Below are positions 8,764 to 16,555 of a stretch of DNA of 64,000 nt, piece by piece. The notes beneath the pieces were generated by a model. It worked only from the letters and a program-made list of their open reading frames with translations, was not told the DNA's origin and did no database searches. The first letter of the stretch is position 1. Every line of letters begins with the position of its first letter. Made by a program: the position numbers and the translations under genes. The stretch is from Natrinema thermotolerans DSM 11552 (GTDB lineage Archaea; Halobacteriota; Halobacteria; Halobacteriales; Natrialbaceae), in assembly GCA_000337115.1 (NCBI GenBank), contig AOIR01000053.1, positions 84,636 through 148,635 on the forward strand. The letters run 5' to 3'.

Positions 8764-9725
8764 TCGAGCGGGAGGACGACTCGGTCGGCGATCCCGCCGT
8801 AGACCGCCCGCGCCTCCGCGAGTAGTTCTTCGGGCGGCGCTTCGATCGCGAACGTCGACACCATCTCGTCGGTCACGAGGTCGGCCATCTCCTCCCACTT
8901 CCCGTCTTTGGAGAGTTCGTGTAACTCCTCGCCGACGGACTTCCAGCCGTGGTGTTCGAGGACGTCGTGATAGGTCCGGGTGCTGCCGTAGAAGGCGATT
9001 CGCCGGCGCACCTCCCGGCGAGACTGCTCGCGTTCGTCCTCGGTCTCGCCCGTCACGACGAACGGACTCGCGGAGAGGGCGACGTCCTCGAGGGACCGTT
9101 CCCCGCGATCGGCCCCCTCGGCAACGGTCGGCGCGATGACGTCGTCGGTGTAGCCGGGGGTATTGAAGACGTGCATGTCCAGTCCGTCGCAGAGCTCGCC
9201 CGCGAGCCGGATGTTGTACTCGTTGACGCCGGCGATGTAGATCGGGACGTCAGGATGGTCGATCGGCCCCGGATTGAAGTTGTCCGTCATGAGCGAGAAC
9301 GAGTAGTGGTCGCCCTCGTAGTCGAGGTCTGCCTCGCCCTGGAACACGTCGAAGATGTGCCGCAACGACTCGACGACCTCGCGCAGTCGCGGGCCGGGCG
9401 ACTCCCAGTCGACGCTGAACCGGCGCTCGTTGTGGCCTTTGACCTGCGTGCCGAGGCCGAGGACGAACCGGCCGTCGGTGTACTGTGCGAGGTCCCAGGC
9501 GGTGTAGGCGAGCGCCATCGGGCTGCGGGTGAACGAGAGTGCGATTCGCGTCCCCTGCTGGATCTCCTCGGTTCGGTTGGCGATCACCGGGTGCGGCAGG
9601 AACGCGTCGTTGTCCATCTCGGGGGTCCAGACGCCGTCGAACCCGAGTTCCTCGGCGCGGGCGGCGGCCTCGCCCGAATCGTTCGCCAGCTTCGGTACCA
9701 TCGCGTCGATGCGAAGGTCTGACAT
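8736..9725 (-). CDS. LLM class F420-dependent oxidoreductase
   Basis: A 329-residue luciferase-like TIM-barrel protein. The N-terminus has EELGFDGVWTPEMDND, and RIALSFTRSPMALAYTAWDL and GRFVLGLGTQVKGHN follow the pattern of coenzyme F420-dependent members (the TIGR03617-like group common in actinobacteria and haloarchaea). There is no FMN-monooxygenase insert that I can identify. F420 use is inferred from family resemblance and from the presence of F420 in haloarchaea. It would carry out a hydride-transfer step in catabolism; the substrate is unknown. It is the last of a leftward group with the hydroxyacid dehydrogenase and ligase, 66 bases after the former. Confidence 0.85.
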   Translation of the reverse strand: MSDLRIDAMVPKLANDSGEAAARAEELGFDGVWTPEMDNDAFLPHPVIANRTEEIQQGTRIALSFTRSPMALAYTAWDLAQYTDGRFVLGLGTQVKGHNERRFSVDWESPGPRLREVVESLRHIFDVFQGEADLDYEGDHYSFSLMTDNFNPGPIDHPDVPIYIAGVNEYNIRLAGELCDGLDMHVFNTPGYTDDVIAPTVAEGADRGERSLEDVALSASPFVVTGETEDEREQSRREVRRRIAFYGSTRTYHDVLEHHGWKSVGEELHELSKDGKWEEMADLVTDEMVSTFAIEAPPEELLAEARAVYGGIADRVVLPLDHGEAFLNE

Positions 9726-9791
9726 ACCAGATGGTCGACGGGTCGCCCCTTCAATCTATGGACGGGTGCGGCCGCGAGCGGAGTGGAAAAA

Positions 9792-10730
9792 TCAGACGAC
9801 GCGGTTCTCGAGTGCCTCGCCGTCGCGGAACCGATCGTAGTTCCGGAGGAAGACGTCGGCACAGCGCTCCCAGTAGTGGGGCGTGCTGCCGGCCATATGC
9901 GGCGTCACGAGGACGTCGTCGCGGTCCCACAGCGGCGATTCCTCGGGGAGGGGTTCCTCCTCGAAGACGTCCAGCGCGGCCCCGCCGAGATCACCGGTCT
10001 CGAGCGTGTCGACGAGCGCGGACTGGTCGACGACCTGCCCCCGAGCGACGTTGACCAGAACCGCGTCGTCCGGGAGGGTCGCGAGTGCCTCGGCGTCGAG
10101 CAGCCCTCGCGTCTCGTCGGTCAGCGGACAGGCGACCACGAGGTAGTCGCTCTCGGCGAGGACGGACTCGAGGCCGTCGGGACCGTAAATCTCGTCGACG
10201 CTCTCGGGCGCGTCGGTCGGGTCCCGCTTCGTCCCGATCACGCGGGCTTCGAAGGTCCGGCAGTAGTCGGCCACGTTCGAGCCGATCGCGCCGACGCCGA
10301 CGATCCCGACGGTTCGGTCGCCGAGTTCGCCGCCCATGTAGCGCTCCCACTCGCGGTCGTCCTGCTGGGCGATCGCGCGGTCGAACCCGCGCTCGAAGTG
10401 CAACAGATACCCCAGGACCTGCTGGCCGATCGGCTTCGCGTGGATTCCCGAGACGTTCGTCAGCGCCACGCCGCGGTCGGCCAGTGCGCCGTGATCGAAG
10501 CGATCAGTGCCGGCACTGAGCGCCTGTACCCACTCGAGCCCGTCGGCAGCCTCGAGTATCTCGTCGGGGAGCCGGTGGGTGACGAGGGCCTCGGCGTCGG
10601 CGACCGCCGCCGGGAGGTCGGCCTCGTCCTCGACGTACTCGAGGTCGATCCCCGGCCGACGCTCGCGGATCTCGGCGGTGACCAGCGGCCCGCCGCCCGC
10701 GAGGACGTGCGGGGAGACGACGACATTCAC
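9792..10730 (-). CDS. D-2-hydroxyacid dehydrogenase family protein
   Basis: A 312-residue NAD-dependent D-isomer-type 2-hydroxyacid dehydrogenase. The Rossmann motif is VGIVGVGAIGSNVA (about 134-147). The catalytic Arg is in NVARGQVVD, the Glu in DVFEEEPLPEESPLW, and the His in VTPHMAGSTPHY. The final Arg/Lys-rich segment is normal. The ATG overlaps the end of the acyl-CoA ligase in an ATGA arrangement, so the two are translationally coupled. The coupling suggests a role with 2-hydroxy or 2-keto acids entering or leaving CoA metabolism. Glyoxylate or hydroxypyruvate reductase activity is a possible alternative. Confidence 0.9.
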   Translation of the reverse strand: MNVVVSPHVLAGGGPLVTAEIRERRPGIDLEYVEDEADLPAAVADAEALVTHRLPDEILEAADGLEWVQALSAGTDRFDHGALADRGVALTNVSGIHAKPIGQQVLGYLLHFERGFDRAIAQQDDREWERYMGGELGDRTVGIVGVGAIGSNVADYCRTFEARVIGTKRDPTDAPESVDEIYGPDGLESVLAESDYLVVACPLTDETRGLLDAEALATLPDDAVLVNVARGQVVDQSALVDTLETGDLGGAALDVFEEEPLPEESPLWDRDDVLVTPHMAGSTPHYWERCADVFLRNYDRFRDGEALENRVV

Positions 10731-12301
10731 GACTCGTCCTCGCCGCCCTCGAGTTTGTACTTCTGGATCTTCCCCGAGGTCGTCCGGGGCAGTTCCTCGA
10801 TGAACTCGACCTCGCGGGGGTGTTTGTAGGAGGCGACGTTGTCGAGGAAGTACTCCGTGATCTCCTCGCTCGTGATATCTTCGCCGGGCTCGACGCCCGG
10901 TGCGGTGACGACGTATGCCTTCGGCACCTCGTTGCGTCGTTCGTCGGGAATCCCGACCACAGCGCCCTCGGCGACGGCCTCGTGTTCGGCCAGCAACTCC
11001 TCGAGTTCGCTCGGGTAGATGTTGTAGCCGGCCGAGTTGATCATGTGCTTTTTCCGGTCGACGATCTCGTAGTAGTTGTCCGCGTCCCGTCGAGCGATGT
11101 CGCCGGTCCGGAAGAAGCCGTCCTCGGTGAAGGCCCGCTCGGTCGCCTCCGGCATCCCGTGGTACCCCTTCATTACCTGTGGGCCCCGAACGAGGAGTTC
11201 CCCCTCCTCGCCGATCCCGACCGTCTCCCCGCTCGAGTCGACGATCTTGGCCTCGGTCATGCGGGTCGGCTGGCCGATCGTCCCGTGGCGCAGGCCGAAC
11301 GTCGAGTTGCGCTGGGAGTGGGTCGCGCCGTTGGTCTCGGTCAGCCCGTACCCCTCGGCCATCTCGACGCCCGCGGTCTCCTCGAACTCCTCCTGGACCG
11401 CGACGGACATCTTCGCACCACCCTCGCCGGCCGACTCGAGGCTGGTCAGGTCGTACTCGCCGAAGTCGTCGCTGTTGATCATGTCGACGTACATCGCGGT
11501 GACGCCGACGTAGTGGGTGATTCCTTCCTCCTCGATCAGTTCCATGGCGGCGTCGCCGTCCCAGTTGGCCGCGCTGCGCAGATAGACGCTCCCGCCGCGG
11601 ACGAGGGGCTGCCAGGCGGTGTGCGTGAAGCCGGTGATGTGATAGAGCGGCAGCCAGACGAGGCTCTTGACGGCCTCGCCCTCGAGGGTCTGCTCCTGTG
11701 CGAGGACGGAGAACGTCTGGGCGCGGAAGTTCCGGTGGGTCAACTGGACGCCCTTCGGTTTCCCGGTCGTCCCTGAGGTGTACGGCAGCAGCGCCACGTC
11801 GTCGTCGGCCCGCTCGACGAACCGCTCTTCGCCGCGGACGTCGTCGAAGGCGTGGACGCCATCGTCGTCGGTGTCGCTATCGACGGCGATGACGATCGGA
11901 TCCCAGTCGATCGCCTCGAGTGCCTCCGCGAGGTGGGGTTCGAGGGCCTCGTGAGTGAGAACGGCCGCGGCCTCGGTGTCCTCGAGCTGGTAGGTCAGCT
12001 CGCGTTTGCGGTACTGAGGGTTGACCGGCGAGACGATCACGCCGGCTTTGAACGCGCCGAGCGCGCCGATCAGGTACGGCGGACAGTTCGGCAGGTACTG
12101 GAGCATGACGTCGCCCGGCTCGAGCCCCAGGTCGGCCAGCCCGCCGGCGAAGCGGGCGCTCTCGGCTCTGAGGTCGTCGTGGGTCAGTGTCTGCCCGTGG
12201 TACTCGATCGCCTGCGCGTCGCCGTGTAGCCGAGCCGTCTCGTCGTGGAGCCGCGCGACGTTCCCTTCCCTTGTACTCTCGCTAACGCTTGCCAAATCCA
12301 T
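10727..12301 (-). CDS. AMP-forming acyl-CoA ligase
   Basis: A 524-residue adenylate-forming enzyme that activates a carboxylic acid with ATP and CoA. The P-loop motif PYTSGTTGKPKG lies near residue 160, the A5 motif EGYGLTETNG near 300, A7 FFRTGDIARRD near 395, and the C-terminal catalytic Lys in LPRTTSGKIQKYKL. The N-terminus chosen is MDLASVSES at 12301. The frame is open to 12412, but that extension runs through a TATA box located 26 bases before 12301. It belongs to the long-chain fatty-acid CoA ligase group; chain length cannot be told. It is coupled to the hydroxyacid dehydrogenase downstream. Confidence 0.93.
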   Translation of the reverse strand: MDLASVSESTREGNVARLHDETARLHGDAQAIEYHGQTLTHDDLRAESARFAGGLADLGLEPGDVMLQYLPNCPPYLIGALGAFKAGVIVSPVNPQYRKRELTYQLEDTEAAAVLTHEALEPHLAEALEAIDWDPIVIAVDSDTDDDGVHAFDDVRGEERFVERADDDVALLPYTSGTTGKPKGVQLTHRNFRAQTFSVLAQEQTLEGEAVKSLVWLPLYHITGFTHTAWQPLVRGGSVYLRSAANWDGDAAMELIEEEGITHYVGVTAMYVDMINSDDFGEYDLTSLESAGEGGAKMSVAVQEEFEETAGVEMAEGYGLTETNGATHSQRNSTFGLRHGTIGQPTRMTEAKIVDSSGETVGIGEEGELLVRGPQVMKGYHGMPEATERAFTEDGFFRTGDIARRDADNYYEIVDRKKHMINSAGYNIYPSELEELLAEHEAVAEGAVVGIPDERRNEVPKAYVVTAPGVEPGEDITSEEITEYFLDNVASYKHPREVEFIEELPRTTSGKIQKYKLEGGEDES

Positions 12302-12323
12302 GTCACACGATATCACGGAATGG

Positions 12324-12331
12324 TATAAAAT
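12324..12331 (-). promoter_or_regulatory. TATA box for the ligase/hydroxyacid dehydrogenase operon
   Basis: The minus strand reads ATTTTATA, centred 26 bases before the ATG at 12301. It is one of the clearest archaeal promoters in the window and fixes the start of the ligase. Confidence 0.6.
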
Positions 12332-12478
12332 AGTATCTCTCGGTAGCCGACGACGGCGGGGTCCCACTGCTGTGTGACTCGCTGTTCCACGTCCTGTGGT
12401 ATCCCCTACCACAACTTATTTGCGTTCGGTCGAGATATCGGGAGACGATGATACGACCGGTACGACGGAGGGACACCC

Positions 12479-13627
12479 GTGGCTGAACCGATTCTCGCGG
12501 GCGTCGCCGAGAGCGACCTCGGCGAGACGCCCGACCGGAACTGGCTGGACAACGCCGCGATCGCGACAGTGCGAGCCCTCGAGGACGCCGGCTGCCAGCT
12601 AGCGGAGGTCGACGGCGTCGCGGTCGCGGGCGGCGACGACTACATGCCCGCACTGGTACTGTCCGAGTACCTCGACCTCGACGAACCCTCGTTTCTCGAG
12701 GGGACCGAGATCGGCGGCTCGTCGTTCGAACACTTCTGTGGCCACGTCCGCGACGCGATGGCCCGCGACGAGGCCGACGTGGTGGTCGTCGCCTACGGCT
12801 CGACGAGCAAGACCGGCCCCGGCAGGAACCAGTCGCTCGAGGAGACCCACCCGATCGACGGCTTCGTCCGGCCGACCGGTCTCTTCCGCCCGCCGGGGGC
12901 CTACGCGATGGCCGCGCGCCGGCACATGCACGAGTACGGCACCACCGAGGAACAGCTCGCCGAAATCGCCGTCGCGACCCGCGAGTGGGCCGCGATGAAC
13001 CCCAAGGCGGCCCAGCGCGAGCCGATCACCGTCGACGACGTCCTCGAGTCCCGGGAGATCGCCGCGCCGTTCAACCTGCTGGACTGCTGTCTCGTCTCGG
13101 ACGGCGGGGGCGCGGTCGTCCTCGTCAGCGAGGAGAAGGCCGCGGAACTGGGCGTCCCGGAGATCGCCGTCGCGGGCGTCGCCTCGACGAGTACTCACCG
13201 TCAGGACATCAGCGAGATGCCTGACATGACGACCACCGGGGCCGCGGTGACCGGCCCGAAGGCGTTCGACCAAGCCGGGATTACCCACGACGACGTCGAC
13301 GTCGCCGAGATTTACGACTCGTTTACCTACACCGCCCTCGTGACCCTCGAGGACCTGGGCTTCTGCGAGAAGGGTGAAGGCGGCGAGTTCGTCTCGGGCG
13401 GCACCACCGCGCCGGGCGGCGAGTTACCGATGAACACGCAAGGCGGCGGCCTCTCGTACTGTCACCCCGGTCACTTCGGGATCTTCGTCCTCATCGAGGC
13501 CGCCCGGCAGCTCCGGGGCGACTACGAGGGCGACCGACAGGTCGACGACGCCGAGGTCGCCGTCGCTCACGGTACCGGGGGCTTACTCTCCTCGAGTAGC
13601 ACCGTCGTCCTCCGGAGGGAATCATGA
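12479..13627 (+). CDS. Thiolase-fold protein lacking the catalytic cysteines (Ltp2/SCP-x-like)
   Basis: A 382-residue thiolase-superfamily protein starting at a GTG. The fold is shown by DVVVVAYGST, CCLVSDGGGAVVLVS, DVAEIYDSFTYTALV and GGGLSYCHPGHFG. Where true thiolases have the nucleophilic Cys (the CxSG motif) it has EIGGSSFEHF, and where they have the second Cys near the C-terminus it has AHGTGGLL. It therefore cannot work like a normal thiolase. Proteins of this type pair with DUF35 partners; the steroid side-chain aldolase Ltp2 is the best known. The DUF35 gene overlaps it by four bases, which supports such a complex. The exact reaction, retro-aldol or acyl transfer, is inferred. Confidence 0.85.
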   Translation: MAEPILAGVAESDLGETPDRNWLDNAAIATVRALEDAGCQLAEVDGVAVAGGDDYMPALVLSEYLDLDEPSFLEGTEIGGSSFEHFCGHVRDAMARDEADVVVVAYGSTSKTGPGRNQSLEETHPIDGFVRPTGLFRPPGAYAMAARRHMHEYGTTEEQLAEIAVATREWAAMNPKAAQREPITVDDVLESREIAAPFNLLDCCLVSDGGGAVVLVSEEKAAELGVPEIAVAGVASTSTHRQDISEMPDMTTTGAAVTGPKAFDQAGITHDDVDVAEIYDSFTYTALVTLEDLGFCEKGEGGEFVSGGTTAPGGELPMNTQGGGLSYCHPGHFGIFVLIEAARQLRGDYEGDRQVDDAEVAVAHGTGGLLSSSSTVVLRRES

Positions 13628-14049
13628 CCGGACGCGTCGAGGACCGCCGCGAGGACTGGGAGGGGCCGGTGCCGGTCCCGACCGGCGCGACGGTCCCGTT
13701 CTGGGACGGAACGCTCGAGGGCGAACTGCGCTACCAAGAGTGCGACTGCGGCCACCGCCAGCTGTACCCGCGGGCAGTCTGTACCGCCTGCGGGGCCGAG
13801 GACCCGCTGTTCGAAGCGAGCGAGGGCGTCGGGACGATCTATACCTACACCGTCTGTCACGTCCCCGGCGAACCCGGCTTCGGCGAGCGGACGCCCTACG
13901 TCGTCGGCGCGATCGACCTCGCCGAGGGACCGCGCCTGCTCGCGCTGCTCGACGCCGATCCCGACGATCTCGAGATCGGCGCGGCCGTCGGGGTGGCGTT
14001 CTGGCAGGTTTCTGACGAGGCCGCGATCCCGGTGTTCGTACCGGAGTAA
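13624..14049 (+). CDS. DUF35 OB-fold protein with zinc ribbon, partner of the thiolase-like protein
   Basis: A 141-residue protein with an N-terminal rubredoxin-like zinc ribbon (ECDCGHRQLYP and CTACGAED give four Cys ligands, about residues 38-60) followed by an OB fold with GVGTIYTYTVCH and TPYVVGAIDLAEGPRLLALL. Such proteins bind the acyl-CoA end of substrates and form complexes with thiolase-fold enzymes or MaoC hydratases. The ATGA overlap with the upstream gene means the two subunits are made together. A fused MaoC gene lies convergent, 19 bases beyond its end, which gives another possible functional partner. Confidence 0.92.
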   Translation: MTGRVEDRREDWEGPVPVPTGATVPFWDGTLEGELRYQECDCGHRQLYPRAVCTACGAEDPLFEASEGVGTIYTYTVCHVPGEPGFGERTPYVVGAIDLAEGPRLLALLDADPDDLEIGAAVGVAFWQVSDEAAIPVFVPE

Positions 14050-14064
14050 AAGCTCGAACGCGTC

Positions 14065-14070
14065 TTTTTT
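14065..14070 (+). terminator. T-run after the DUF35 gene
   Basis: Six T residues lie 16 bases after the DUF35 stop in the narrow convergent gap. Archaeal transcription commonly stops at such T-tracts; no stem is needed or seen. Confidence 0.4.
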
Positions 14071-15088
14071 ATTCGAGGTCGGCCGTCGCCGTCCCGGCCA
14101 GCAGCGTCTCGCCGTCGGTCGTCCGGGCCTCGAGTGCCGCCTCGACCGTGCCGGCGTCGGGGTCGACCTCGGCGACCTCGCCGCTCGCGACGACGGTGTC
14201 GCCGGGGAACACGCGGGACTGGAACCGGACGCCGAAGCTCGTCACGTCCCGCAGATCGAACCAGTTGGCGACGACCCGCGAGGTGACGCCGGCGGTGAAC
14301 ATCCCCTGGCCGAAGACGCTCTCGTTGCCCGCCCCGGTCGCGTACGGTTCGTCGTAGTGGATCGGGTTGAAGTCGCCGCTTGCCCCGGCGTATTTGACGA
14401 AGTGCTGGCGCTCAAGGTCCTCGACGACGACCGTCGGGCCGGCGTCGCCGGGCTCGAGGCCGTCGACCGTCCGGACGCGCTCGAACTCGTCGACGGTTGG
14501 CGAGGGCGTCGCGGGGTCCGCTTCGGCGGTGCCGCCGTCGGGCTCGGCCGGCTCGCCGTCGCTCGCGGAGTCCTCGGCCGCACTCTCGTCGCCGCCGTCG
14601 TCGATCGCGCCCTCGGTTTCGATCGCCGTCGAGCGGTCGGTCAGGACGAGTTCGCCCTCCGGCGTCCGGTACTCGGTCTCGAGGACGGCGAAGGTCATCG
14701 TCCCCGCCCGACCCCCTTCGCGCTGGAAGACGTCCGCGAGGGTGGTCGTCCCCTCGAGAACGTCGCCGACGTAGATGGGGCGTTCGTACTCGTGGGCCTG
14801 CTCGCCGTGGACGACGTACTCCGGCTGGAAGGCGAGGTCGAAGCCCTTGCCGTCGACGTCGGCGGGGGTGTATCGCGGGAATCGGGCGACCTGCGAGTAG
14901 GTCAGCGGCGCGGGAACGCGATCGTGGCCCCGCTCGGCGGCGACCGACTCGTCGCGGAAGACGGGATCCTCGGCGGTGATCGCCCGCGCGAACTCCTCGA
15001 CTTTGCCCGGCTCGATCCGGAACGCCTCGGCCGTGACCGTGGTGTCGCCGACCATCGCCTCGAGTTCCTCGATCGGTCTATTCGGCAT
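14069..15088 (-). CDS. Double-hotdog MaoC family dehydratase
   Basis: A 339-residue protein with two hotdog domains. The N-terminal one (about 1-160) resembles the FAS1-type MaoC N-domain, with PLTYSQVARFPRY and VVHGEQAHEYERPI. The C-terminal one (about 205-339) has the hydratase motif GDFNPIHYDEPYA with the catalytic Asp and His. Between them is an acidic, Ala/Gly/Ser-rich linker of about 40 residues without predicted fold. The family hydrates enoyl-CoA or dehydrates 3-hydroxyacyl-CoA (R-specific). It lies next to the thiolase-like/DUF35 pair, and the three together resemble the side-chain degradation sets of actinobacteria. Upstream is a 552-base gap. Confidence 0.88.
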   Translation of the reverse strand: MPNRPIEELEAMVGDTTVTAEAFRIEPGKVEEFARAITAEDPVFRDESVAAERGHDRVPAPLTYSQVARFPRYTPADVDGKGFDLAFQPEYVVHGEQAHEYERPIYVGDVLEGTTTLADVFQREGGRAGTMTFAVLETEYRTPEGELVLTDRSTAIETEGAIDDGGDESAAEDSASDGEPAEPDGGTAEADPATPSPTVDEFERVRTVDGLEPGDAGPTVVVEDLERQHFVKYAGASGDFNPIHYDEPYATGAGNESVFGQGMFTAGVTSRVVANWFDLRDVTSFGVRFQSRVFPGDTVVASGEVAEVDPDAGTVEAALEARTTDGETLLAGTATADLE

Positions 15089-15293
15089 CGTGGCCCTCCG
15101 TGGCTCTTCCGGTCGTCGCGGGCTGGTCGATCGTCGCGTCGCGTCGCGCCTCGGTGCTGTGTCCGCGCTTCATTGCCGCCATGGTTTGCGGACGACTGAC
15201 ATAACAGTACCCCCTCTCGGACGCCTTTCGGTGCTGCTTTCGTTCGGTACCGGTGTGTCGGTCGATTGACGACCGCTACGGCGGTGGCCGGTG

Positions 15294-15340
15294 TCCTGCT
15301 ATCGTGGCAACACGGAGCGACCACGCCCTCCCCAGTCGAT
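15294..15340 (+). repeat. Half copy of a dispersed repeat
   Basis: The first 18 bases, from TCCTGCTATCG to GGCAAC, are identical to 40141-40158. After a gap-adjusted 15-base stretch, CCTCCCCAG and CGATT follow at nearly the same spacing as in the right arm at 40141-40187. No inverted partner is present nearby, so this is one arm only. Confidence 0.6.
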
Positions 15341-15533
15341 TTCTCCTCACGGGTGCGTTGCACCCGTTCGGATGGTTCGCGGGACCTGCGGTCCCGCACT
15401 ACTCACGAACACCTCGAACGACGTTGTCGGTCGCCCTGCTCACGGCTCGCTTCGCTCACCGTTCGCGCTCGAGGCGCTCCCGACAGTCGCGCCTCGCCGC
15501 CAGCGTGCGCCACCGCGTGCTGACCGGTCGAAT

Positions 15534-15541
15534 AGCTTATA
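15534..15541 (+). promoter_or_regulatory. TATA-like box upstream of the small frame and SDR gene
   Basis: GCTTATAC is centred about 32 bases before the ATG at 15570. A transcript starting near 15563-15570 would begin at the small frame and then enter the SDR gene. Confidence 0.4.
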
Positions 15542-15569
15542 CCGGCGGTCGATGAACACGGACACGCTC

Positions 15570-15644
15570 ATGGCAGTGACTGTCACCCTCGGGTATGGAG
15601 ACCGGTCAGTAGAACGAACGCACATCGTGGAGGGCGACCGATGA
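15570..15644 (+). CDS. Possible 24-residue leader peptide coupled to the SDR gene
   Basis: A 25-codon frame that begins ATGGCAGTG and stops at TGA 15642-15644. It overlaps the SDR start codon in an ATGA arrangement. A TATA-like box lies about 30 bases upstream, so this would be the first start codon on the transcript. A GGAGG sequence at about 15629-15633, inside the frame, could serve as ribosome binding site for the SDR gene. The peptide has no recognisable motif. It may only be a chance open frame in the leader; the overlap and spacing are the reason to list it. Confidence 0.35.
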   Translation: MAVTVTLGYGDRSVERTHIVEGDR

Positions 15645-16414
15645 CGGTCGACCAGTTCAGCGTCGACGGGGAGACCGCGATCGTCACCGGTTCCTCGAGC
15701 GGCATCGGGAAGACGATCGTCGAGCGATTCGCCGACGACGGCGCGAACGTGGTCGTCACCTCGCGGGACATCGATAACGTCCAGCCGGTCGCCGACGCCA
15801 TCAACGAGAGCGAGCGGCCGGGCGAGGCGATCGCGATCGAGTGCGACGTGACCGACCGCGACGCGGTCGGCGACCTGATCGACGAGACGGTCGAGACGTT
15901 CGGCGGGCTCGATATCCTGATCAACAACGCGGGGGCGAGCTTCCAGGCCCCGCCCTCGGAGATCAGCGAGAACGGCTGGAAGACCATCGTCGACATCAAC
16001 CTCCACGGCACCTTCCACTGCTCGCAACTGGCCGTCGAGTACATGCGCGACAACGGCGGCGGCCGGATCGTCAACTTCGCCAGCGTCGCGGGGACCCGCG
16101 GCTCGAAGACGATGAGCCACTACGGCGCGGCCAAGGCCGGCGTCGTCAACTTCACCACATCGTCGGCGGCCGACTGGGCCGAGGACGGGATCTGGGTCAA
16201 CTGCATCGCGCCCGGACTGGTCGCCACCGAGGGCGTCCGCACCCAGATGGGCGTCGAGGACGACGCGGACGAGATCGCCCGCACCAGCCCCGACCGGACC
16301 ATTGGCAAACCCGAGGAAGTCGCCGACCTCGCGCAGTTCCTCGCCAGCCCCGCCTCGTCGTACATGGTCGGCGAGACCATCGAGATCAAGGGCATCCCCC
16401 GCCTCGGCGAGTAA
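15641..16414 (+). CDS. SDR family NAD(P)-dependent oxidoreductase
   Basis: A 257-residue classical SDR. The cofactor motif is TGSSSGIG near residue 16, with NNAGAS near 91, catalytic Ser in NFASVAG, and Tyr/Lys in HYGAAKAG. The Arg after the second strand (TSRDID) is compatible with NADP. The C-terminus ends VGETIEIKGIPRLGE. The ATG at 15641 follows a GGAGG by eight bases, a Shine-Dalgarno arrangement rare in this window, and overlaps a possible leader peptide. It precedes an acyl-CoA ligase by 141 bases. A role as 3-ketoacyl or 3-hydroxyacyl reductase or dehydrogenase is plausible. Confidence 0.9.
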   Translation: MTVDQFSVDGETAIVTGSSSGIGKTIVERFADDGANVVVTSRDIDNVQPVADAINESERPGEAIAIECDVTDRDAVGDLIDETVETFGGLDILINNAGASFQAPPSEISENGWKTIVDINLHGTFHCSQLAVEYMRDNGGGRIVNFASVAGTRGSKTMSHYGAAKAGVVNFTTSSAADWAEDGIWVNCIAPGLVATEGVRTQMGVEDDADEIARTSPDRTIGKPEEVADLAQFLASPASSYMVGETIEIKGIPRLGE

Positions 16415-16518
16415 CGGCACACGCACCTCGAGCGCCCGTCCCGAAGCCCCGGTCGCTTCGGAGCCGCAGCCCGACCGCGCGAGACGGGGCCGAAACACGA
16501 ACCGTGTTACCAGTACCC

Positions 16519-16528
16519 ATATACTTTT
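16519..16528 (+). promoter_or_regulatory. TATA-like box for the acyl-CoA ligase
   Basis: CATATACTTT is centred about 32 bases before the ATG at 16556. This suggests the ligase has its own promoter with a very short leader. Confidence 0.45.
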
Positions 16529-16555
16529 CAGGTCGAACGACAAATCAGGGCCAAC

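Larger units (their letters stand above)
15089..15569. other. Intergenic stretch with a dispersed repeat and hairpin-rich sequence
   Basis: Non-coding region between the divergent MaoC and SDR genes. It contains a half copy of the 40-kb inverted-repeat element (15294-15340) and several short palindromes, including one built on GGGTGC-3-GCACCC near 15350 and CGGGACCTGCGGTCCCG near 15377. No convincing protein frame was found. Confidence 0.55.

Noticed and set aside
12302..12412. N-terminal extension of the ligase at 10727
   Set aside because: The 37 extra residues are not ligase-like, and the stretch contains the TATA box placed 26 bases before the ATG at 12301.
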